The position numbers were made by a program, and so were the translations under genes. DNA of 60,000 nt, taken from NCBI RefSeq assembly GCF_008831285.2, contig NC_045138.2, forward strand, positions 18,387,934-18,447,933, given 5' to 3'. Below are positions 56,465-60,000 of the stretch, piece after piece. A model generated the notes under the pieces. It saw only the letters and a program-made list of their open reading frames with translations. It had not been told where the DNA came from and made no database searches. Numbering within the stretch: the stretch's first letter is position 1; each line of letters starts with the position of its first letter. This stretch comes from Nymphaea colorata (Eukaryota > Streptophyta > Magnoliopsida > Nymphaeales > Nymphaeaceae).

Positions 56465-57767
56465 AACTTTCTGCAAAAAAAGTTAATTTATTGTGAAGAA
56501 TGATTGTGATTGTTGATTTTGTTGTTTTCCTTTGCAGTGGAGATGGCAGAGCGCGGTCTTTGGCTGTTTCATCCTCATCTTCCTCCTCCTCAGTCGCCAC
56601 ATAGTAAGTTTCATTAACTCCACAACAAAGCGAGGCAAAATGTTTGTCTCATCCTTAGTCAGTCTCAACATTTCTCAGACTTCAATCTTCTGACTTTTAG
56701 CACCCTTTTTCTAATGTCTACTTTTCAAATGTTTTTCTTCAATGGAAAGTTCTCATGCAAATATTACTTTACAATTGGGAGCTAATAATTTTTAGAGGGG
56801 TCGAACTGTCCTTTCTTTGACCTACCTTTTATTTCCAATTTTGAATTCCTTTCCCGATTTGTTTGGAATTATAGGTTAGGAATGAAACAATAAAGCATCG
56901 CCGAATTTTCAATACAGTGTCGCAATTTAGCCAAGAATTTAAGGAAGTGAACTCCCTTTTTCTATTTCTTATTCCCAATCTTCATGAACATGTATGAACA
57001 TGTATTGAACTGGTTGGCAGCTAAAGTTGACTAGCTAACCTCAGATTTTGTTGATGACCACCTGAATCTCTGTCAAACCTTGTTCCTATCGTCTTGAAGC
57101 AGTTGCATTGCTTGGTGGTCTTGGTCTTAATGAAGAGTAAATTATCTGCTATTGGACTGACTACTTTTTCTTACATCACCATCCTCACCTGAATCGTCAT
57201 TTCTACGTAAACACGGTTGCGGTATACCAGCCTTCAAGTCCCCCATCTTTGAAGAGGAACTGACAATTACTTTTCCTTCATTCGGTCGAAAAAGTGAATG
57301 GTAGTTCATTGTTTGAACGTACTGAATTATTTATTCGTATCTGTCCTTATCTCTCTTTCTCCATGTGGTAGAGCAAGAAAAGGCCGAGATTTTTCTGGAT
57401 ATCAGCCATGGCTCCACTCATCTCAGTCATACTTGGAACCCTCCTTTCCTACCTTACCCACTCCGACAAACACGGCATCCAGGTGGTAAGTAATCTATGC
57501 CTCCATTGACACATATTTTAAACAGGGGAGAGAGAAAGAGTTCTATTATTGAAAGCTTGATGTGAAAGCTGGGGCCGATCATAGGAATGTAATTCTGGTT
57601 CGACTGTAGCTCCTTTGTGTAAGTTCGGGTTAAAACTCAAGTTACAAATAAGTCGAGTTCGAGTTAGATAAACTCGACTAGTTTAACGATTTGGCTCATT
57701 TGTTTTTTACTTCTCCTATTATTATGTCGTTTGATTCTCTCCCTTCCTCTCACCCTCTCTATATTTG

Positions 57768-57838
<71 letters not shown>

Positions 57839-59322
57839 TTTTTCTATTTTTTGTCTTCTTGTTCTTCCCACCTCCTCTTTCTATCGAGCTACAACTGCAA
57901 GCTAGGTAAGAGGTTTTTTGGCTTCAACGTTAGCTTTGATGAATCGGTGTATAATTGATATTTGATATAAAAAATGAAAATTATTTAGTATTCTTCACGT
58001 GAGTAATTTATGTTTTAGAGAAGAACAATGAAACAATATTGCTACTATTTTGTTTTTCCCATAACGTGAAGGCGATGGAGATCATTATTTGCTGATAAGC
58101 TTAAACGAGCTTCAACAAGTTAAGCTCAAGCTCACACTCAGTTAACCGAGTTGAGCTTGGGCTTCCTTCTTAAAGCTCGGCCCGAGCTTGAGATGAGCAA
58201 CATGCGAGTCGAGCTGAGTTTGAGCAGGACTGGATCGTTGAACATTTCTAGCCTAACGGTGTGGGGGCATGTGGGAATATTTTGTTTTTTTACCATAAGG
58301 TGACGACTTTCCCGTCTATTTGTCAGAAAAGTGTTTTGTCACCATTCCAATTGTGTCCTCATAAAGGGTGTCCTCATAAAGGGTCGTTAGTTCTTTGTTA
58401 CTGAGGGCATTCCTATTTTTAAGCTAAGGCATTTTGGTCATTAAGCTCACAACCTTTGAGTTGAATGCTGTATCGGGCCAGTCTTCATCATTTGACAAAA
58501 AAAAAGAAAAGAAAAAAAGGAGAGAGCAATGCTGCTTTTCTACCGACCCTAAAAAAGGTTTGGCAATTTTTAGGGATAAGGGTATTGAGGATATTTTTGT
58601 TTCTATTATCAAAAAATAATAGGAGCTACCTTGTTTTTCTCTAAAAAGCGTTCTTCCTCCACCTTTTCAGGTGTCATTGTCATTATATGTTGTTAGTTTT
58701 AGTAGGGCTGCATACGAGTCTAATAAGTTTAAACTCGACTTGACTTGACTAAAAAACTCAAATTCGAGCTGAGCTCCATAGGCCAGGATCGAGTTCGATT
58801 CAACCAATACAGCATAGAGCTCAAGCTCAACTCACTTAACTGGTTCAACTTGTTTCTATTAACATATCTCATTTATTTTAACTCGTTTAACTAATTCAGC
58901 TATGATGAACCAATTTTACATAGTCGAGCTTAGTCGAGTTTAAATGAGTTGAGTTCTTACGCTGAGTCGAGTTTAAATGAATTGAGTTCTTAAAACTCAA
59001 ACTTGGTTCATGTAACATTTTCTGTATAAATTTAAACTCTAGCTTGACTGTATAAATGAGTTGAATTTGAGTTCAAGTTCTTTGAGCTGAGTTCTTGAGT
59101 TGACACGTCGTGCAGCAATAGTTTGTAGTCGTATTAATGGTATTTTCTATTTCTTTTGCTTTTTACAGTATTAAAGGTATTTTCTGTTTCTTTTGCTTTT
59201 TACAGATTGGGAGCCTCAAGAGAGGAGTGAACCCACCATCGGTTAGTGAGCTAACGTTCTCGACCCAGTACTTGGGTCTCACCGTTAAGACCGGGATCAT
59301 GACAGGCATCGTTGCTCTAGCC
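55000..59322 (+). CDS. SULTR3: group-3 sulfate transporter (SULTR3), first six coding exons; gene continues past the window
   Basis: Exons: 55000-55318, 55750-55957, 56081-56252, 56538-56603, 57372-57485 and 59206-59322, all GT-AG and in phase, giving 332 codons. The start is ATG at 55000 (MGNVGHMDLTHRVSVPPPEP). The protein shows FFPDDPFRRFKGQ, then KSDLIAGITIASLAIPQGISYAKL, SSFVPPLIYAIMGSSRDVAI, GTVAVASLLMASMLGKEV, RLGFIVDFLSHATIVGFM, SLQQLKGMLGLQHF, SQSHNWRWQSAVFG and NPPSVSELTF. These are the signature membrane segments of plant SULTR proteins, nearest in memory to the SULTR3;1/3;2 type. They form an SLC26-type anion transporter; some group-3 members import sulfate into plastids. The rest of the transporter core and the C-terminal STAS domain should follow right of 60000. 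Intron 5 (57486-59205) is enlarged by transposon fragments and a microsatellite. Confidence 0.95.
56408..56462. repeat. (TG)n(GA)n microsatellite in SULTR3 intron 3
   Basis: A short TG run followed by a long GA run, 75 bp before the acceptor of exon 4. A (CT)n run (56258-56278) also sits right after the exon 3 donor of the same intron, so a CT and a GA run that can pair lie near both ends of this 285-bp intron. Confidence 0.9.
57582..58250. mobile_element. MITE-like element (TAGGAATG type) split by later DNA, in SULTR3 intron 5
   Basis: The left part (57582-57702) starts TAGGAATGTAATTC and carries AAGTCGAGTTCGAGTTAGAT-type sequence. The right part (about 58085-58250) resumes with AGCTTAAACGAGCTTCAAC and ends TTGAACATTTCTA, the inverted partner of the start. 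The 380 bp between them include the CT/TA/T microsatellite and unrelated AT-rich DNA, so the element appears interrupted. Confidence 0.5.
57768..57843. repeat. (CT)n(TA)n(T)n microsatellite in SULTR3 intron 5
   Basis: CT run (57768-57790), TA run (57791-57830) and T run (57831-57843) directly joined. Confidence 0.9.
58351..58385. repeat. 16-bp tandem duplication in SULTR3 intron 5
   Basis: GTGTCCTCATAAAGGG is present twice head to tail. Confidence 0.85.
58703..59118. mobile_element. MITE-like element, TAGGGCTGCATACGAG start, in SULTR3 intron 5
   Basis: It starts TAGGGCTGCATACGAGTC and has an interior of GAGCTCAAGCTCAACTC/TCGAGTTTAAATGAG motifs like the elements at 16710 and 22839. The right end (about GACACGTCGTGCAGCAATA) is a poor inverted match to the start, so this boundary is approximate. 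It lies just before the acceptor of exon 6. Confidence 0.5.
59132..59205 (+). repeat. 37-bp tandem duplication containing the 3' splice site of SULTR3 intron 5
   Basis: Two units (59132-59168 and 59169-59205), each starting TATTAA-GGTATTTTCT and ending TTTTGCTTTTTACAG, differ at two positions. Each carries a complete polypyrimidine tract and CAG acceptor. The second CAG borders exon 6 in phase. Use of the first would add TAT TAA and stop translation. Confidence 0.93.
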
Positions 59323-60000
59323 GTAAGTTTTCCTCCCCAATGAAGCTTCCTCTTAATTTGTAGATGATGCTTTCATCATTCATGCTGCTCATGGTTTTAA
59401 GTAGGTTGTGAAACAACAAAAGTTTACGCGGATGTATGAGATCCAATATCTACTCACATTCTTTTATCTGAACAAGCAGGACTCTGGTTTGGATCCAAAT
59501 TGAATCAGGATTTATATGAGAAATGAGCAATAGAAAGAATGCAAATGCTCCAGTATCAAGTCAAACAGGTGAAGAAACCCGAATAAGTTGAAACCATTGG
59601 CTAGCTAGACCCATTAATTTGATGCCAACAGACCAATTTTTAGCTAGTTGGATTTGGATTCCGTTTTGGCTGATTCCATCTGATTCCTTATCTGAACCCG
59701 AAAAAAATTTGGCCAGACGCTATCTGTTCGAAGATCGGAGCTTGCTTCTACCCGTCTACATCCTCACGCAACACGTCCAACGCAGTCCATCCATGACCTC
59801 TTCGGAGGTGGATGTTGCTTCGATTAATTTGAAAATTCCTATAAAATATAAGCATCAGATCCGAACACACGCTTTATTCCAATCACATGTAGTTCGATGA
59901 GGATCCAGATTGATATGTACCTCCACATGGACACGAGAAAGAAGGAAAGAAAGAAAACGATTGCAGAGGTCTATACTGGATTTGACTAGAGGCCGCAGCT
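59323..60000. other. start of SULTR3 intron 6
   Basis: After the donor GCC|GTAAGT at 59323 no further SULTR exon was found up to the window edge. The following SULTR3 segments expected next (EGIAVGRTFA-like) are absent, so this intron is longer than 678 bp. The 93-aa ORF at 59619-59900 is not SULTR-like. Confidence 0.7.

Overview
This window is nuclear DNA of a flowering plant. The genes have many GT-AG introns, belong to plant-specific or plant-type families, and sit in AT-rich DNA full of short microsatellites and small non-coding transposons. The species cannot be told from the sequence alone.

Five protein-coding loci are well supported. (1) The 3' end of an IQD-type calmodulin-binding protein gene (1-562, +). 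(2) A 2-oxoglutarate/Fe(II)-dependent oxygenase-like gene (1144-2830, -), converging on the IQD gene, with a reading-frame problem near 1809-1894. (3) A complete NIMA-related kinase (NEK) gene with 14 coding exons (4251-11414, -) and a probable long 5' leader region reaching to about 13.9 kb. (4) A complete PETAL LOSS-like double trihelix transcription factor (29353-31776, -). (5) The first six coding exons of a group-3 sulfate transporter (55000-59322, +), which continues past the right edge. These look like unrelated housekeeping, regulatory and transport genes. They form no cluster or pathway.

The stretches 14-29 kb and 32-55 kb are gene-poor. They carry at least six MITE-like elements with two recognisable terminal types (TAGGGGTG/TAGGAATG with CTCGAGCTCG-rich interiors, and TAGGGATGTCAA), a short CAGTGGCGGAGCCAG element, many (TA)n/(GA)n tracts, and several repeat pairs shared between distant points of the window. 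The most structured part is 40.2-48.2 kb. It holds a large near-perfect palindrome with arms of about 980 bp and a 70-bp loop. Each arm carries a copy of a RING-H2 gene: the left copy is open, the right copy is broken by a 10-bp deletion. Two separate fragments of the first exon of a LIFEGUARD/BAX-inhibitor-1-like gene lie further right.

No operon-like, CRISPR, viral or other obviously new system was found. The best candidates for follow-up are the RING palindrome as a possible hairpin/siRNA source, the duplicated 3' splice site in the sulfate transporter, the frame problem in the oxygenase gene, and the repeated capture of LIFEGUARD exon 1.
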